A stretch of 64,000 nt of DNA from Pseudomonas putida W15Oct28. GTDB taxonomy: Bacteria > Pseudomonadota > Gammaproteobacteria > Pseudomonadales > Pseudomonadaceae. Location of the stretch: assembly GCF_000708715.2 (NCBI RefSeq), contig NZ_JENB01000005.1, forward strand, positions 124,001 through 188,000. Reading direction: 5' to 3'. This document shows, piece by piece, positions 1 to 9,228 of the stretch (position 1 is the stretch's first letter; each line of letters starts with the position of its first letter). Below the pieces are notes generated by a model that worked only from the letters and a program-made list of their open reading frames with translations, had not been told where the DNA came from and did no database searches. The translations under genes were made by a program, and so were the position numbers.

Positions 1-388
1 CTTTGCCTTGCAGCAGGGTCCCTACGGGCACTTTGCTGGTGTCCAGGCGAGTGAGGGTGGAGATCTGGCTGGCATTGGCTTGCTGCAGCATGATCGCCAG
101 GCGATTGCTTTCGGTCTGGCTGACGGTGATCTGGCTGCCTTGGGGCAGGGGCTGGCTGGCGTTGGCCTGCAGTTGGGTCTGCACGCCGTTGGCCTGTATC
201 AGGCGCAGCACCAGCTGAAACTCCTGGCCCGTCTGGCGCAACGACACGACTTCGACCTGCGCGGTCTCGCCGGGCGCCAGCAGGCCGGGCTGCGCCTGGA
301 TCAGGCGCAGCAGTTCGCCGGTCATGCCAGCCTTCATGGCTTGGCTGTTGATCGCGGTTTGTGCGCCGAGACTATTGATTTCAGTCAT
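1..388 (-). CDS. FliK-like protein, N-terminal part (runs off the window)
   Basis: The reverse strand from the ATG at 386-388 is open to the window edge (129 codons). The N-terminus (MTEINSLGAQTAINSQAMKA) is followed by a glutamine- and alanine-rich stretch with short beta-like segments such as VEVVSLRQTGQEFQLVLRL. That composition fits the FliK-like hook-length-control relatives encoded beside ccmA in pseudomonads. The diagnostic C-terminal domain lies outside the window, so the family call rests on the N-terminus and the position. It is divergent from ccmA, with a TTGTATACAA palindrome directly upstream of its start. Confidence 0.55.
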   Translation of the reverse strand, partial: MTEINSLGAQTAINSQAMKAGMTGELLRLIQAQPGLLAPGETAQVEVVSLRQTGQEFQLVLRLIQANGVQTQLQANASQPLPQGSQITVSQTESNRLAIMLQQANASQISTLTRLDTSKVPVGTLLQGK

Positions 389-390
389 GA

Positions 391-400
391 TTGTATACAA
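391..400. promoter_or_regulatory. TTGTATACAA palindrome upstream of the FliK-like gene
   Basis: A perfect TTGTATACAA lies two bases upstream of the start codon of the leftward FliK-like gene. It is identical to the palindromes in front of the purine and glyoxylate genes elsewhere in the window. A repressor bound here would cover the ribosome binding site and start region. Whether it is functional or a chance copy cannot be told from sequence. Confidence 0.35.
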
Positions 401-516
401 CCTGTCGAACCCGGCCTCTTGGCAGCGCGGTGGCGCGTGTAATAATGCCGACCGCCCGTGGTTGCCAGTATAACGGCAGCGCGCGGGGCGACTTGAGACA
501 CAAGGGTTCTGGAGCG

Positions 517-622
517 GCGTCGCCTGCTTCGCGGGCTTGCCCGCTCCCACAGGTTCAGCGCAGCTTTCAGCAACTGCACGAGACCTTGTGGGAGCGGGCA
601 GGCCCGCGAAACAGGCGACGCC
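517..622. repeat. BIME: pair of inverted REP elements
   Basis: Two REP units face each other, one with the core GCGGGCTTGCCCGCTCCCAC and one with its reverse complement. Both are flanked by GTCGCCTG and its complement CAGGCGAC, and are separated by about 30 bases. The element fills the gap between the divergent FliK-like gene and ccmA. Confidence 0.85.
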
Positions 623-654
623 GGCCCGAAGCCCTACAAAGATAAGGCGAAACC

Positions 655-1287
655 GTGACCCTTCACCTCCAAGCCGCAGGCCTGGCCTGCGAGCGCGACT
701 GGCGCCTGCTGTTCGAGCAGCTCGATTTCGAGCTGGGCGCCGGCGACATGCTGCAGATCAGCGGCCCCAACGGCAGCGGCAAGACCAGCCTGCTGCGGCT
801 GCTGGCCGGGTTGATGCAGCCGACCGCCGGGCAGATTTTGCTGGGCGGCAAGCCATTGGCCGAGCAGCGCCATGCCCTGGCCAGCATTCTGCTGTGGATC
901 GGTCACGCCGCGGGCATCAAGGACCTGCTCACCGCCGAGGAAAACCTCACCTGGCTGTGCGCTTTGCACCAGCCGGCCAGTCGCGAGGCGATCTGGGCGG
1001 CGCTGGAGGCCGTCGGCTTGCGCGGTTTCGAAGACGTACCCTGCCATACCCTGTCGGCCGGCCAGCAGCGTCGCGTGGCCCTGGCCCGTCTGCACCTGGC
1101 CAGCCCGCCGCTGTGGATTCTCGACGAGCCGTTCACTGCCCTGGACAAGCAAGGCGTAGCGCAGCTCGAAGCGCACCTGGCGGCCCACTGCGAGCAGGGC
1201 GGCACGGTGGTGCTGACCACCCACCATACGCTGGAACGCAAGCCCTCCGGTTACCGTGAACTGAACCTGGGGCAATGGGCGGCATGA
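655..1287 (+). CDS. ccmA: Cytochrome c maturation ABC ATPase CcmA
   Basis: CcmA is the ATPase of the CcmABCD complex. It powers release of heme-loaded CcmE from CcmC/CcmD at the inner membrane during cytochrome c assembly. The 210-residue product has a Walker A motif (GPNGSGKT, about residues 37-44), the ABC signature [14 protein letters not shown] and a Walker B segment LWILDEP, in family order and at family length. The start is a GTG at 655; no upstream ATG extends the conserved N-terminus. It is first in the ccmA-I run, and its stop overlaps the ccmB start as ATGA. Confidence 0.96.
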   Translation: MTLHLQAAGLACERDWRLLFEQLDFELGAGDMLQISGPNGSGKTSLLRLLAGLMQPTAGQILLGGKPLAEQRHALASILLWIGHAAGIKDLLTAEENLTWLCALHQPASREAIWAALEAVGLRGFEDVPCHTLSAGQQRRVALARLHLASPPLWILDEPFTALDKQGVAQLEAHLAAHCEQGGTVVLTTHHTLERKPSGYRELNLGQWAA

Positions 1288-1952
1288 GCGTATTCATCCT
1301 GTTGTTGCGCCGCGAAGCGCGCCTGCTGTTCCGTCGTCCTGCCGAGCTGGCCAACCCGTTGGTGTTCTTTGCCATCGTCGTGGCCATGTTCCCGCTGGCA
1401 GTCGGCCCGGAAAGCCAATTGTTGCAAACCTTGTCGCCGGGCTTGGTCTGGGTAGCGGCACTGCTGGCAGTGCTGCTGTCGCTGGACGGCTTGTTCCGCA
1501 GCGATTTCGAGGATGGCTCGCTGGAACAGTGGGTGCTGTCGCCGCACCCGCTGGCGCTGCTGGTGCTGGCCAAGGTGCTGGCGCACTGGATCTTTTCCGG
1601 GCTGGCGCTGGTATTGTTGGCGCCGCTACTGGCGTTGATGCTGGGGCTGCCGAGCCATTGCCTGCCGGTGCTGCTCGGCTCCCTGCTATTGGGCACACCG
1701 ATATTGAGCTTGCTCGGTGCGGTGGGCGCAGCACTGACGGTCGGTCTGAAGCGCGGTGGTTTGTTACTGGCGTTGCTGATTCTGCCGTTGTATATCCCTG
1801 TATTGATCCTGGGCAGTGGTGCGTTGCAAGCGGCGTTGCAAAATATGCCCGCAACCGGCCACCTGCTCTGGCTCGCCAGCCTGACGGCCCTGGCCGTTAC
1901 CCTGGCACCCTTTGCGATAGCGGCCGGCCTGAAGATCAGCGTCGGTGAATAA
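1284..1952 (+). CDS. ccmB: Heme exporter permease subunit CcmB
   Basis: CcmB is the integral membrane partner of CcmA in heme handling for c-type cytochrome biogenesis. The product is 222 residues, the family length. It has the conserved N-terminal cytoplasmic stretch [20 protein letters not shown] followed by about six hydrophobic helices. I start it at the ATG at 1284, which overlaps the ccmA stop and leaves the conserved [11 protein letters not shown] start; an in-frame ATG nine bases upstream would lie inside ccmA. Confidence 0.95.
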   Translation: MSVFILLLRREARLLFRRPAELANPLVFFAIVVAMFPLAVGPESQLLQTLSPGLVWVAALLAVLLSLDGLFRSDFEDGSLEQWVLSPHPLALLVLAKVLAHWIFSGLALVLLAPLLALMLGLPSHCLPVLLGSLLLGTPILSLLGAVGAALTVGLKRGGLLLALLILPLYIPVLILGSGALQAALQNMPATGHLLWLASLTALAVTLAPFAIAAGLKISVGE

Positions 1953-1998
1953 CGAGTCCCGGGCTTTCAAGCCCGGCAAATACCCTGGATGTACCCTG

Positions 1999-2766
1999 AT
2001 GAAAATAAGCTGGACGTGGTTCCACAAGCTGGGCTCCCCGAAATGGTTCTATGCCATCAGCGGCCGCATGCTGCCATGGCTGGCCGGCGCTGCCGTGCTT
2101 CTGTTGCTGGTCGGTATCACCTGGGGCCTGGCGTTCGCCCCCCAGGACTACCAGCAAGGCAACAGCTTCCGCATCATCTACATTCATGTGCCGGCGGCAA
2201 TGCTGGCGCAGTCCTGCTACGTGCTGCTGGCAGTCGCCGGGGTAGTTGGGCTGGTGTGGAAGATGAAACTGGCCGACGTCGCCCTGCAATGTGCCGCGCC
2301 CATTGGCGCCTGGATGACCGCCGTGGCGCTGGTTACCGGCGCCATCTGGGGCAAGCCGACGTGGGGCAGCTGGTGGGTGTGGGACGCCCGCCTTACGTCC
2401 ATGCTCATCCTGCTGTTCCTGTACTTCGGCATTATTGCGCTGGGCCAGGCAATCAGTAATCGTGACAGTGCGTCCAAGGCCTGTGCGGTGCTGGCGATTG
2501 TCGGCGTGGTCAACATCCCGATCATCAAGTACTCGGTGGAGTGGTGGAACACCCTGCACCAGGGCGCCACCTTCACCCTCACCGAAAAGCCGGCGATGCC
2601 CGCCGAAATGTGGCTGCCGTTGCTGTGCACGGCGTTGGGTTTCTACTGTTTCTTCGGCGCCGTGCTGTTGCTACGCATGCGCCTTGAAGTGCTCAAGCGC
2701 GAGGCGCGCGCCAGTTGGGTCAAGGACGAAGTGTTGAACAGCCTGGGGCGGAGGGCCGCACAATGA
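1999..2766 (+). CDS. ccmC: Heme-binding cytochrome c maturation protein CcmC
   Basis: CcmC presents heme to the chaperone CcmE in the periplasm. The 255-residue protein has six hydrophobic segments and the tryptophan-rich WWD-type motif ([18 protein letters not shown]), with conserved histidines in the flanking periplasmic loops (IYIHVPAA and LHQGATF). I chose the ATG at 1999, which matches the usual length and an [18 protein letters not shown] start. An ATG at 1945 would add 18 residues with no family resemblance and overlap ccmB. Its stop overlaps ccmD as ATGA. Confidence 0.95.
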   Translation: MKISWTWFHKLGSPKWFYAISGRMLPWLAGAAVLLLLVGITWGLAFAPQDYQQGNSFRIIYIHVPAAMLAQSCYVLLAVAGVVGLVWKMKLADVALQCAAPIGAWMTAVALVTGAIWGKPTWGSWWVWDARLTSMLILLFLYFGIIALGQAISNRDSASKACAVLAIVGVVNIPIIKYSVEWWNTLHQGATFTLTEKPAMPAEMWLPLLCTALGFYCFFGAVLLLRMRLEVLKREARASWVKDEVLNSLGRRAAQ

Positions 2767-2939
2767 GCTTTGCCACCTTCGGTGATTTTCTCGCCATGGG
2801 CCACCATGGCCTGTACGTGTGGTCGGCCTATGGCATCTGCCTGGCGGTGCTGGCGCTGAATGTCGCCGCGCCGCTGCTGGCCCGTCGTCGCTACCTGCAA
2901 GAAGAGGCGCGCCGTTTGCGCCGGGAGAACAACCAGTGA
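2763..2939 (+). CDS. ccmD: Heme exporter accessory protein CcmD
   Basis: CcmD is a small single-pass membrane protein that stabilises the CcmC-CcmE complex and helps release holo-CcmE. The 58-residue product starts [20 protein letters not shown], with the conserved glycine/histidine/tyrosine-rich periplasmic N-terminus. One transmembrane helix follows, and then a strongly basic cytoplasmic tail ([15 protein letters not shown]). It overlaps both neighbours by four bases, implying translational coupling. Confidence 0.93.
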   Translation: MSFATFGDFLAMGHHGLYVWSAYGICLAVLALNVAAPLLARRRYLQEEARRLRRENNQ

Positions 2940-3391
2940 ATCCGCAGCGCAAGAAACGCCTGTTGCTCATCGTCGGCCTGCTGGTCGGTGTCGGGGTTGC
3001 CGTCGGCTTTGCCTTGAGCGCATTGCAGCAGAACATCAACCTGTTCTACACGCCCACCCAGATCGCCAATGGCGAAGCACCGCAGGACACCCGCATCCGT
3101 GCTGGCGGCATGGTCGAGAAAGGCTCCGTGCAGCGCTCTTCCGACTCGCTGGACGTGCGCTTTGTGGTCACCGACTTCAACAAGTCGGTGCCGATCACCT
3201 ACCGCGGCATCCTGCCCGACCTGTTCCGCGAAGGGCAGGGCATCGTCGCCCTGGGCAAGGTCAACGCCGAAGGCGTGGTGGTGGCCGATGAAGTGCTGGC
3301 CAAGCACGACGAGAAGTACATGCCGCCCGAGGTGACCAAGGCCCTGAAGGAAAGCGGCCAGGCCGCTACCGGCACGGAGGGCAAGCCATGA
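2936..3391 (+). CDS. ccmE: Periplasmic heme chaperone CcmE
   Basis: CcmE binds heme covalently in the periplasm and hands it to CcmF for ligation to apocytochrome c. The product has a basic N-terminus ([12 protein letters not shown]), one membrane anchor and a beta-barrel domain. The heme-linking histidine is His124, with Tyr128 following in KHDEKYMP, the expected H-x3-Y pattern. The start is a GTG overlapping the ccmD stop. Length (151 residues) is normal. Confidence 0.95.
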   Translation: MNPQRKKRLLLIVGLLVGVGVAVGFALSALQQNINLFYTPTQIANGEAPQDTRIRAGGMVEKGSVQRSSDSLDVRFVVTDFNKSVPITYRGILPDLFREGQGIVALGKVNAEGVVVADEVLAKHDEKYMPPEVTKALKESGQAATGTEGKP

Positions 3392-5369
3392 ACGCAGCGC
3401 TGGTAATCCCCGAACTCGGCCAACTGGCGATGATCCTGGCCATCTGCTTTGCCGCCGTGCAGGCCAGTGTGCCGCTGCTCGGCGCCTGGCGTGGCGACAG
3501 CCTGTGGATGAGCCTGGCGCGGCCGGCGGCGTGGGGGCAATTCGCCTTCCTGGCCTTTGCCTTCGCCTGTTTGACCCATGCCTTCATGACCGACAACTTC
3601 TCGGTGGCCTATGTGGCCAGCAACTCCAACAGCGCCTTGCCCTGGTACTACAAGTTCAGCGCCGTGTGGGGCGCCCACGAAGGTTCGTTGCTGCTGTGGG
3701 CGTTTATCCTGGGTGGCTGGACCTTTGCCGTGTCGGTGTTCTCGCGTCAGTTGCCGCAGGTGATGCTGGCCCGCGTGCTGGCGGTGATGGGCATGATCAG
3801 CGTCGGCTTCCTGAGCTTCCTGATCATCACCTCCAACCCGTTCCAGCGCCTGCTGCCGCAAGTGCCCACCGACGGCCGCGACCTCAACCCGTTGCTGCAG
3901 GACTTTGGCCTGATCGTTCACCCGCCGATGTGGGCTACGTGGGCTTCTCGGTGGCCTTCGCCTTCGCCATTGCCGCCTTGCTCGGCGGCCGCCTGGACGC
4001 TGCCTGGGCGCGCTGGTCGCGGCCCTGGACCATCGTCGCCTGGGCCTTCCTGGGGGTCGGTATCACCCTGGGCTCGTGGTGGGCCTACTACGAGCTGGGC
4101 TGGGGTGGCTGGTGGTTCTGGGACCCGGTGGAAAACGCCTCGTTCATGCCCTGGCTGGTGGGCACGGCGCTGATCCACTCGCTGGCGGTGACCGAAAAGC
4201 GTGGGGTGTTCAAGAGCTGGACCGTGCTGCTGGCAATTGCCGCCTTCTCGCTGAGCCTGCTGGGTACCTTCCTGGTGCGCTCGGGCGTGCTCACCTCGGT
4301 GCACGCCTTTGCCGCCGACCCGTCGCGGGGCATTTTCATCCTGTTCTTCCTGCTGTTCGTGGTGGGTGGTTCGCTCACCCTGTTCGCCCTGCGCGCTCCG
4401 GTGGTAAAGAGCCAGGTCGGCTTCGCCCTGTGGTCGCGCGAGACGCTGCTGCTGGCCAACAACCTGGTACTGGTGGTGGCCGCGTCGATGATTCTGCTCG
4501 GCACGCTGTACCCGCTGGTGCTTGATGCGCTGACCGGGGCCAAGCTGTCGGTGGGGCCGCCGTATTTCGATGCCTTGTTCCTGCCGCTGATGGCTCTGCT
4601 GATGGTGGTCATGAGTGTGGGCGTGCTGGTGCGCTGGAAGGACACCCCGGGCAAATGGCTGGTCAGCATGATGACCCCGGTGCTGATCGGCAGTGCCATC
4701 CTTGCCCCGGTCGCCGGGTTTATCGTTGACGACTTCGACTGGCCAACCCTCACCGCCTTCGCCCTGGCGGCCTGGGTGGTGCTCGGCGGGCTGCGTGACA
4801 TTCTCGACAAGACCCGTCACAAAGGCCTGCTCAAGGGCCTGCCTGGCCTGGGCCGCAGCTACTGGGGCATGCAACTGGCGCACCTGGGCCTGGCGGTGTG
4901 TGCGCTGGGCGTGGTGCTGTCGAGCAACAACAGCGCCGAACGCGACCTGCGCATGGCCCCGGGCGAAAGCGTGGAGCTGGGGGGGTATCACTTCCTGTTC
5001 CAGGGCGCCAAGCACTTCGAGGGGCCGAACTTCATCTCCGACAAGGGTACCGTGGTGGTCAGCCGTGATGGCCGTGAAATAACCACCCTGCACCCGGAAA
5101 AGCGCCTGTACACCGTGCAGCAGTCGATGATGACCGAAGCCGGCATTGACGCCGGCTTTACCCGCGACCTGTACGTTGCCCTGGGCGAGCCGCTGGAAAA
5201 CGGCGCCTGGGCCGTGCGCGTACATATCAAGCCTTACGTTCGCTGGATCTGGCTGGGCGGTCTGCTGACCGGCCTGGGCGGGTTGCTGGCGGCACTCGAC
5301 CGGCGCTACCGCGTCAAGGTCAAGACCCGGGTGCGTGATGCCCTGGGCGTGTCTGGAGCAGCTGCATGA
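3388..5369 (+). pseudogene. ccmF: Cytochrome c heme lyase subunit CcmF, frameshifted
   Basis: CcmF, with CcmH and CcmI, ligates heme to apocytochrome c. The first frame encodes a normal N-terminus up to HPPM (Met181, codon 3928-3930), then loses homology and stops at 4173. Homology resumes in another frame with GYVGFSVAFAF and continues through the WWD motif (WGGWWFWDPVENASFMPW) to a normal C-terminus at 5369. CcmF proteins read HPPMLYMGYVGF at this point. The gap fits loss of seven bases (codons for LYM reduced to two bases). Adding seven bases gives 663 codons, the usual size. Either this is a real null mutation or a sequence error; the remaining ccm genes are intact. Confidence 0.85.
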
Positions 5370-5902
5370 AGCGTTGGATCATGGTAGTCCCCCTGGCAGT
5401 GTTCCTGCTGGTGGCGGTGTTCCTCTACAAGGGGCTGTTTCTCAAGCCCGACGAGCTGCCCTCGGCAATGATCGGCAAACCGTTCCCGGTGTTTTCCCTG
5501 GCTTCGACCCAGGGCGACCGCACCCTGACCCAGGCCGACTTGCAGGGCCGCCCGGCCCTGGTCAACGTGTGGGCCACCTGGTGCCCGTCGTGCAAGGTCG
5601 AGCACCCGTACCTGAACCAGCTGGCGCAGCAGGGCGTGGTGATCCACGGTGTCAACTACAAGGACGACAATGCCGCCGCGCAGAAATGGCTGGCCGAGTT
5701 CCACAACCCCTACCAGCTGGACATCCGTGACGAGCAGGGCAGCCTCGGCCTGGACCTGGGGGTGTACGGCGCGCCGGAAACCTTCCTGATCGACGCCAAG
5801 GGCATCATCCGCTACAAGCACGTGGGCATTGTCGATGCCACTGTCTGGCGTGAGCAGCTGGCGCCGCTGTACCAGGGCCTGGTCGACGAGGCCAGGCCAT
5901 GA
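5366..5902 (+). CDS. dsbE: Thiol:disulfide interchange protein CcmG/DsbE
   Basis: This membrane-anchored periplasmic thioredoxin keeps apocytochrome CXXCH cysteines reduced for heme attachment. The 178-residue product has an N-terminal anchor (residues about 5-25), then a thioredoxin fold with active site WATWCPSC (Cys73 and Cys76) and the cis-proline loop GVYGAPETF. The GVYGAPE motif is characteristic of the DsbE/CcmG branch. It overlaps the end of ccmF by four bases. Confidence 0.95.
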   Translation: MKRWIMVVPLAVFLLVAVFLYKGLFLKPDELPSAMIGKPFPVFSLASTQGDRTLTQADLQGRPALVNVWATWCPSCKVEHPYLNQLAQQGVVIHGVNYKDDNAAAQKWLAEFHNPYQLDIRDEQGSLGLDLGVYGAPETFLIDAKGIIRYKHVGIVDATVWREQLAPLYQGLVDEARP

Positions 5903-6375
5903 GGCGCTGGCTGGCAGCTGCCGTGCTGGGCACGAGCCTGGCCGGCGTGGCCAACGCGGCCATTGACACTTACCAGTTCCGCGACGACGCCGAGCGCGAG
6001 CGCTACCAGCAGCTGACCAAGGAACTGCGTTGCCCCAAGTGCCAGAACCAGGACATTGCCGACTCCAACGCGCCGATTGCTGCCGACCTGCGCCGAGAGA
6101 TCTTCCGCATGCTTGGCGAAGGCAAGAGCAACCAGCAGATCGTCGACTTCATGGTGGACCGCTATGGTGACTTTGTGCGCTACAAACCGGCGCTCAGCGG
6201 GCGTACCTGGCTGTTGTGGTTCGGCCCAGGCATCTTGTTGGCTGGTGGTTTCGTGGCGCTGGCGGTGATCGTGCGCCGACGCCGTGGTATGGCTTTGCCG
6301 GGCAACAACGAGCTTTCTGCCGAAGAACGCGAGCGACTCGCCAAACTGCTGGAAAAAGAACAGACCCATGATTGA
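5899..6375 (+). CDS. ccmH: Cytochrome c maturation protein CcmH
   Basis: CcmH is a periplasmic, membrane-tethered thiol oxidoreductase acting with CcmG on apocytochrome c. The 158-residue protein has a signal peptide (residues 1-21), the motif LRCPKCQNQ with Cys45 and Cys48, the helical segment [16 protein letters not shown] typical of the family, and a C-terminal membrane helix. It ends eight bases inside ccmI. It is the short CcmH form; the TPR part is the separate CcmI here. Confidence 0.95.
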   Translation: MRRWLAAAVLGTSLAGVANAAIDTYQFRDDAERERYQQLTKELRCPKCQNQDIADSNAPIAADLRREIFRMLGEGKSNQQIVDFMVDRYGDFVRYKPALSGRTWLLWFGPGILLAGGFVALAVIVRRRRGMALPGNNELSAEERERLAKLLEKEQTHD

Positions 6376-7564
6376 ATTCTGGCTTAGCGCGGGCCTGCTG
6401 CTGCTCGCCGCCCTCAGTTTCCTGCTGATCCCGATCCTGCGTGGCCGTGGCCGCCAGCAGGAAGAAGACCGCACCGCCCTGAACGTGGCCCTGTACCAGG
6501 AGCGCGTCGCCGAACTGGCCGCCCAGCAGGCTGCCGGTGTACTCGACGAGGCGCAGTTGACCAAGGGCCGTGACGAGGCTGCCCGCGAGCTGCTGGCCGA
6601 TACCGAAGGCGCCGAGGCTCCGCGCCAGGGCCATCTGGGCAAAGCCCTGCCGCTGCTGGCTGCCGTGCTGGTACCGCTGATGGCGCTGGGGCTGTACCTG
6701 CATTTTGGTGCGGCCGACAAGGTGGCGCTGACCCAGGAGTTCGCCGAGGCGCCCAAATCGATGGAAGAAATGACCACGCGCCTGGAGCGTGTGGTGCAGG
6801 CCCAGCCGGAGTCGGCAGAGGCCCTGTACTTCCTGGGCCGTGCCTACATGGCCGAGCAGCGCCCGGCCGATGCTGCGCGCACGTTCGAGCGGGCGGTAGC
6901 CCTGGCTGACCGCCAGCCCGAGTTGCTGGGCCAGTGGGCCCAGGCCCTGTACTTTGCCGCCGACAAGCAGTGGAGCCTGCAGGTGCAGGCACTGACGGAT
7001 GAAGCGCTGAAGGCCGACCCCAATGAGGTGACCAGCCTGGGCCTGCGCGGTATTGCCGCCTTCGAGGGCGAGCGTTACCAGGAAGCCATCGACTACTGGA
7101 AGCGCCTGCTGGCGCAGTTGCCGGAAGGCGATGCATCGCGTGATGCCCTGCAAGGCGGCATCGACCGCGCTGCCGAACGCCTGGGTGGGCCGGCAGGGCA
7201 GGCCGCAGAGCCCGCGCCGGTGGCTGCGCGGCTGAAAGTGCGGGTGGAACTGGCGGCGGCACTGAAGGACAAGGTCAAGCCGGACGACACGGTGTTCATC
7301 TTCGCGCGCGCCAGCAATGGCCCGCCGATGCCGCTGGCAGCCAAGCGGGTGACGGTGGCGCAGTTGCCGATCGAAGTGGAGTTGTCCGATGCTGACGCGA
7401 TGATGCCGCAGATGAAACTGTCGCAATTTGCCGAAGTCCAACTGGTTGCACGTGTTTCCCGCGCTGGCCAGCCTACCCGCGGCGAGTGGATTGGCCAGGG
7501 CGCGCCGTTGCCCAGCGCCACCCAGGCGACCCAGCACCTGACCATCGACAGCCCAGACCCGTAA
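6368..7564 (+). CDS. ccmI: Cytochrome c maturation TPR protein CcmI
   Basis: CcmI is the apocytochrome c chaperone of the CcmFHI heme lyase complex. The 398-residue protein starts with a membrane helix ([20 protein letters not shown]) and the CcmI-1 segment with [13 protein letters not shown] second membrane helix follows, then TPR repeats (for example [20 protein letters not shown]) and a C-terminal beta domain containing [19 protein letters not shown] use the ATG at 6368; an upstream in-frame ATG at 6284 would lie inside ccmH. Only 12 bases separate it from the next gene. Confidence 0.93.
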   Translation: MIEFWLSAGLLLLAALSFLLIPILRGRGRQQEEDRTALNVALYQERVAELAAQQAAGVLDEAQLTKGRDEAARELLADTEGAEAPRQGHLGKALPLLAAVLVPLMALGLYLHFGAADKVALTQEFAEAPKSMEEMTTRLERVVQAQPESAEALYFLGRAYMAEQRPADAARTFERAVALADRQPELLGQWAQALYFAADKQWSLQVQALTDEALKADPNEVTSLGLRGIAAFEGERYQEAIDYWKRLLAQLPEGDASRDALQGGIDRAAERLGGPAGQAAEPAPVAARLKVRVELAAALKDKVKPDDTVFIFARASNGPPMPLAAKRVTVAQLPIEVELSDADAMMPQMKLSQFAEVQLVARVSRAGQPTRGEWIGQGAPLPSATQATQHLTIDSPDP

Positions 7565-7576
7565 GAGAGCACAGCC

Positions 7577-7993
7577 ATGCACAGCACCGTCCGCCTGACC
7601 CTGATCACCCTGGCCCTGGGTTTGTCTGCGTGTACGGTGCATCAGCCGTATGAACAGCCGGCACCCCCGATCGAGCGCGTGCCGCCGCAAGGGCCGGTGG
7701 TCAAGCCGTTGCCGGGTGGGCAGCCGTCCACCCAGCCGAGCAAACCGGCGGCGATACCCAAGCCGATGCCGCGCACCTCGGCCAGCTTTGCGCCACCACC
7801 TGGCGGGGCGAGCCACTGGGACCCCAAGCTGGGTGTGTATGTACTGGAGAAGCAGCCCAATACCTTCTACCGGCAGCGTACGTACTATCGGTTTGATAAC
7901 GGCTGGAGCTGGTCGCTGAGCCCGAATGGGCCTTGGCAGGATACTGACAGCAGTGGTGTGCCGGGTGGGTTAGGGCGAGCGTTCGCCCAGTAA
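7577..7993 (+). CDS. Proline-rich lipoprotein of unknown function
   Basis: The 138-residue product has a signal peptide ending in the lipobox LSAC (cysteine about residue 19). A proline-rich linker of about 50 residues follows, then a compact C-terminal region rich in Tyr and Trp (FYRQRTYYRFDNGWSW). It follows ccmI by 12 bases and is probably co-transcribed. The next residue after the cysteine is Thr, not Asp, which suggests outer-membrane sorting. I know no function; a role in cytochrome maturation is only suggested by position. Confidence 0.8.
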   Translation: MHSTVRLTLITLALGLSACTVHQPYEQPAPPIERVPPQGPVVKPLPGGQPSTQPSKPAAIPKPMPRTSASFAPPPGGASHWDPKLGVYVLEKQPNTFYRQRTYYRFDNGWSWSLSPNGPWQDTDSSGVPGGLGRAFAQ

Positions 7994-8063
7994 CGCTGCA
8001 TCGGCATCGGCATCGGCTTTTGCTTTTGCTTTTAAGCGCGCGGAAGCTCAGGCGACGCAGATT

Positions 8064-8102
8064 GCGACTTCAGGAGGCCTGCGTTCGGCCTCCTGAAGTC
8101 GC
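8064..8102. terminator. Perfect 16-bp stem-loop after the ccm-lipoprotein unit
   Basis: GCGACTTCAGGAGGCC at 8064-8079 pairs perfectly with 8087-8102 around the loop TGCGTTC. No T-run follows, so it is either a processing/stability hairpin or a weak terminator. It sits between short tandem repeats: CGGCAT units and GCTTTT units before it, and GATCAA units after it. Confidence 0.6.
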
Positions 8103-8238
8103 GACGATCAAGATCAAGATCAAGATCAACGGCTACAGCGGAGCGGAGCAGCACAGTACAGTTTTGCCTTGTAATTTCAATTGACTGTACTGGCTGGTGA
8201 CTCCGCATAATGGCGCCTCGAATTGACCCGGAGGTGGC

Positions 8239-9177
8239 ATGCGCAAGACAGTCCTGGTGCTGGTGGAAACCGTCAATGATTACCTGCCGCTGCTAGAACA
8301 GGCCGGTTACCTTCTGATCCGCGCCCCCTCGCCACAACTGCGCGCCGACGCCATCCAGCGCCACGCCAGCGAAATCGATGCCGTGCTCACGCGCGGCCCG
8401 CTGGGCCTGACAGCCGCCGAAATCGACGCGTTGCCCAACCTGCAGATCATCTGCGTGATCGGTGCTGGCTACGAGCAGGTCGACCTGGTTGCCGCCGCCG
8501 CCCGCGGCATCACCGTTACCAACGGCGCGGGTGCCAATGCCAGCGCAGTCGCCGACCACACCCTGGCGCTGTTGCTGGCGCTGCTGCGCGATATTCCCCG
8601 TGCTGACGCCAGCACCCGCCGCGGCGAGTGGAACCGGGTAATCAGCCCGTCGGTGAGTGGCAAGCGCCTGGGCATTCTTGGCCTGGGGGCGGTGGGGCAG
8701 GCCATTGCCACGCGCGCCAACCTGGGCTTCGACATGCCCGTCAGCTACCACAGCCGCACCCCGCGCGAAGGTGTGCCTTACACCTGGTACGACAGCCCGC
8801 TGCACCTGGCCGCTGCCGTCGACATCTTGGTCGTGGCCACCCCCGGTGGCGCCAATACCCAGCATCTGGTCGATGCCAAGGTACTGGAGGCGCTGGGCGG
8901 CAAGGGCTATCTGGTGAATATCGCCCGGGCCAGCGTGGTCGACACCGCCGCCTTGGTGGCCGCCCTGCAGCAAGGCAAGCTGGCCGGCGCCGCGCTCGAC
9001 GTGTTCGACGACGAACCGGCGGTGCCTGATGCCCTCAAGGCCTTGGCCAACACCGTGCTCACGCCCCATGTGGCCGGCCAATCGCCGGAGGCTGCGCGCG
9101 ATACCGTGACCCTGGTGCTGCAAAACCTGCAGGCGTTCTTTGCCGGTGAGCCAGTACTGACCCCGGTGCGCCAGTAA
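8239..9177 (+). CDS. D-isomer-specific 2-hydroxyacid dehydrogenase
   Basis: This is a cytosolic NAD(P)-dependent oxidoreductase of the D-2-hydroxyacid dehydrogenase family, interconverting a 2-keto acid and a D-2-hydroxy acid. The 312-residue protein has the nucleotide-binding loop GILGLGAVGQAIA and the catalytic-region motifs VNIARASVVDTAAL (Arg), DVFDDEPAVPD (Glu) and LTPHVAG (His). Motif order and length match glyoxylate/hydroxypyruvate-reductase-like members. The start at 8239 is preceded by CCGGAGGTGGC, a good ribosome binding site. The exact substrate cannot be read from sequence. Confidence 0.9.
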   Translation: MRKTVLVLVETVNDYLPLLEQAGYLLIRAPSPQLRADAIQRHASEIDAVLTRGPLGLTAAEIDALPNLQIICVIGAGYEQVDLVAAAARGITVTNGAGANASAVADHTLALLLALLRDIPRADASTRRGEWNRVISPSVSGKRLGILGLGAVGQAIATRANLGFDMPVSYHSRTPREGVPYTWYDSPLHLAAAVDILVVATPGGANTQHLVDAKVLEALGGKGYLVNIARASVVDTAALVAALQQGKLAGAALDVFDDEPAVPDALKALANTVLTPHVAGQSPEAARDTVTLVLQNLQAFFAGEPVLTPVRQ

Positions 9178-9228
9178 CCCCTTTCCAGATATCTGCCTGG
9201 CAACGCCTGGGCAACAAGGAGTGTGTGC

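Noticed and set aside
3925..3940. Programmed frameshifting in ccmF
   Set aside because: There is no slippery heptamer, and three conserved residues are missing at the junction, so a seven-base deletion explains the data.
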